From JAAYCI01 sp964370165 (lineage in GTDB: Bacteria > Bacillota > Clostridia > Oscillospirales > Ruminococcaceae): DNA of 17,012 nt. The stretch is taken from the NCBI GenBank assembly GCA_964370165.1, contig CAYJIG010000042.1, forward strand, positions 1-17,012. The letters run 5' to 3'. Below, in pieces: positions 15,677 through 17,012 of the stretch; within the stretch, counting starts at the first letter, position 1; each line of letters starts with the position of its first letter. A program made the position numbers and the translations under genes. The notes beneath the pieces were generated by a model. That model saw only the letters and a program-made list of their open reading frames with translations, was not told where the DNA came from and did not search any database.

Positions 15677-16136
15677 TGATATGGTGAAAGCGAGTTTTAA
15701 CAAAGAGGGTATGGCAGGTAATAGCGGGCTTCGTAACGGTGAGCCTATTACAAAAGAAAAATCGATTGCGCTCGGCTTGAACTTAGACCATAGCAGAAAT
15801 ATTACAGGTAGCTCTGCTCACAAAAAGATTGTTCCTGTCTCTGAAAGTGTAAAGCAAAAAATCTTGGATATAACAAGCAAAGAGGTTGCTAAAAACTTTG
15901 CTATGTCTGATGGCGAAGCAGTAAGTTCTGTTATTCGTGGATATTTAGATACGCTTCCGTCGGAGGAACGCTCGTCTGCAAACTGGACATTACAGCGTTT
16001 TACAATACAAATTCAGCGTTCTTATGTTGACAAGATAAAATCGCATAATCCGTCTTGGACACAAGGACAGTATTTTGACCCTAAGGTTTTAGATGGCTTT
16101 AATCCATTGCAAGGACAGCTTGATATTACAGTTTAA
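15666..16136 (+). CDS. Unrecognised 156-residue protein
   Basis: Start ATG 15666 is preceded by GGAGGTG (15654-15660), and its first 11 bases overlap the end of the coupling-protein remnant, an arrangement typical of coupled genes. The product is hydrophilic, with no signal peptide or membrane segment. An N-terminal part (MRIDDMVKASFNKEGMAG) is followed by a Ser/Lys-rich stretch and a mixed helical C-terminal half (FAMSDGEAVSSVIRGYLDTL, then SYVDKIKSHNPSWTQGQYF). I do not recognise the family. The small genes usually found after this coupling protein encode short membrane proteins, which this is not. A terminator follows closely (16169-16197), so it is probably expressed or was until recently. 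It may be mobile-element cargo or a host gene at the element's edge. Confidence 0.75.
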   Translation: MRIDDMVKASFNKEGMAGNSGLRNGEPITKEKSIALGLNLDHSRNITGSSAHKKIVPVSESVKQKILDITSKEVAKNFAMSDGEAVSSVIRGYLDTLPSEERSSANWTLQRFTIQIQRSYVDKIKSHNPSWTQGQYFDPKVLDGFNPLQGQLDITV

Positions 16137-16168
16137 TCAAGCTTAAACAATCACATATCGAAAACACG

Positions 16169-16197
16169 GCACTTTTGAGAAATCAAGAGTGCTTTTT
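16169..16197 (+). terminator. Intrinsic terminator after the 156-residue protein
   Basis: GCACTTTTGA (16169-16178), a GAAA tetraloop, and TCAAGAGTGC (16183-16192) form a 10-bp stem with one U-G pair, followed by TTTTT. Confidence 0.9.
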
Positions 16198-16228
16198 CTA
16201 TGCCAAAATGATACTTACATAAGAACGA

Positions 16229-16261
16229 TAAAAAAGCCTGTGGAATCCACTCCACAGGCTT
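16229..16261 (-). terminator. Intrinsic terminator of the RsgI-like gene
   Basis: Perfect 11-bp arms at 16234-16244 and 16251-16261 (AAGCCTGTGGA / TCCACAGGCTT) with a 6-base loop. On the minus strand a T run follows. It lies 8 bases past the stop codon. Confidence 0.92.
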
Positions 16262-16269
16262 AATCTTAT

Positions 16270-17012
16270 TTAATTGTCTTTGCCATATTGGTGCCCGTTG
16301 CCATTCCCTTGATTTTGATTGTTTCCGTTTGAATTGCCGTTGCCATTTCCGTTTCCTTGCAAAAGCACATCTTCATCCAAAACCCCATCATTTTCTATCA
16401 TCTCGCGAATAACTTTCATCGGTACATTAGCAATATCATCAACTTGGATATTTGGATTCACTTCCAAAAGTTCTAAATATGCACGATATTTTCCGAAAGA
16501 TATATCGTTTTCTAAAGCTTGTTCTTTTAGCTCCACATCCCCTGCGTGGAAAGACATATTTTGGTTGTTGAAATTGCAATTTTCAATACTCTTTATAATC
16601 TCCTCGCTATCATCTGAAATAATTGTGATTTCAGTATAGCTGTCTGTAAACCCGGCAAAGTTTTCTGTATCATCAATCACTTCTAATGCTTTTACATAGT
16701 TTAGGTTATTAAGATTTACCGAGTTTATGATTTTTTCACCATCTTCGTTACTGGCAGAAACTCCGACAACTCTATCAAAAGTATTGATCGAAAGTTCAAT
16801 TGAGGGGTTTATGTCAATGCTGATAAAAGAAACAGGGGTAAAATATATATTGTATGAGATAAATATGGCTATGGTAAATACAACCATTATAGGTACAAGT
16901 TTATATCCTAACGGAATATGTTTCTTTGCTCTGTTTTCTGTGATGTTTTCGAAAGTCTTTCTTTTTAGGTTTTCATCAGCACGAATTTCTGAAAAGGCAT
17001 TTTTAATTTTAC
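16270..17012 (-). CDS. RsgI-like anti-sigma factor, membrane protein (5' end outside window)
   Basis: The reading frame is open to the window edge: 41 further codons precede the ATG at 16887 (KIKNAFSEIRADENLKRKTF and more), so only a few residues are missing. Layout: a short cytoplasmic N-terminal part of about 35-40 residues (KNAFSEIRADENLK), one membrane helix (VPIMVVFTIAIFISYNIYF), then the RsgI extracytoplasmic domain beginning SFISIDINPSIELSINTFDRVV, including ISFGKYRAYLELLE and IREMIEND. It ends in a Gly/Asn/Gln-rich tail (GNGNGNGNSNGNNQNQ). The family restrains an alternative sigma factor, normally encoded directly upstream, which would be just outside the window. The short N-terminal region fits the small clostridial ECF-partner form rather than full RsgI with a carbohydrate-binding domain. 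The signal sensed is unknown. Confidence 0.88.
   Translation of the reverse strand, partial: KIKNAFSEIRADENLKRKTFENITENRAKKHIPLGYKLVPIMVVFTIAIFISYNIYFTPVSFISIDINPSIELSINTFDRVVGVSASNEDGEKIINSVNLNNLNYVKALEVIDDTENFAGFTDSYTEITIISDDSEEIIKSIENCNFNNQNMSFHAGDVELKEQALENDISFGKYRAYLELLEVNPNIQVDDIANVPMKVIREMIENDGVLDEDVLLQGNGNGNGNSNGNNQNQGNGNGHQYGKDN

Overview
The window looks like a low-to-moderate GC Gram-positive chromosome, most likely a gut- or rumen-type Clostridia (Bacillota). This rests on strong AGGAGG-like ribosome binding sites, sigma-A-like promoters (TATAAT boxes), compact intrinsic terminators, a clostridial-type conjugation coupling protein and a short RsgI-like anti-sigma protein. No rRNA, intact tRNA, CRISPR array or complete insertion sequence was seen. 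The exact genus cannot be read from the sequence.

Layout. (1) 1-1447: the end of a polar amino-acid ABC transporter operon (partial permease, then ATPase, overlapping) closed by a bidirectional terminator. (2) 1469-4544, minus strand: a sugar-catabolic pair, an L-fucose/L-arabinose-isomerase-family protein followed by a xylulokinase-like FGGY kinase, with a promoter candidate upstream. (3) 4819-5562, minus: a single GNAT acetyltransferase with its own promoter and terminator. (4) 5589-8031, minus: a MalY/PatB-type C-S lyase followed by aldose 1-epimerase, with a structured leader RNA and a terminator. (5) 8184-13088, plus: a four-gene surface-acylation operon resembling dlt but in the order MBOAT, SGNH, adenylating enzyme, carrier protein. 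(6) 13124-14107: a frameshifted small membrane gene facing nadE (minus). (7) 14108-16197: a degraded mobile-element region with a broken small ORF, an orphan terminator, a 5'-truncated VirD4/TraG-type coupling protein and an unrecognised 156-aa protein. (8) 16234-17012, minus: an RsgI-like anti-sigma protein running off the window, with its terminator.

How the genes work together. The main system is the dlt-like operon. An adenylating enzyme would load an acyl or aminoacyl group onto a small carrier protein, the MBOAT channel would pass the group across the membrane, and the membrane-anchored SGNH protein would complete transfer to a surface glycopolymer. It differs from textbook dlt in gene order, in an extra extracytoplasmic beta-rich domain on the MBOAT protein, and in adenylation motifs that are not typical of D-alanine ligases, so the group transferred is unknown. 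The sugar genes (isomerase, kinase, and perhaps the mutarotase) point to growth on a pentose or deoxyhexose. The truncated coupling protein marks where an integrative conjugative element has decayed.
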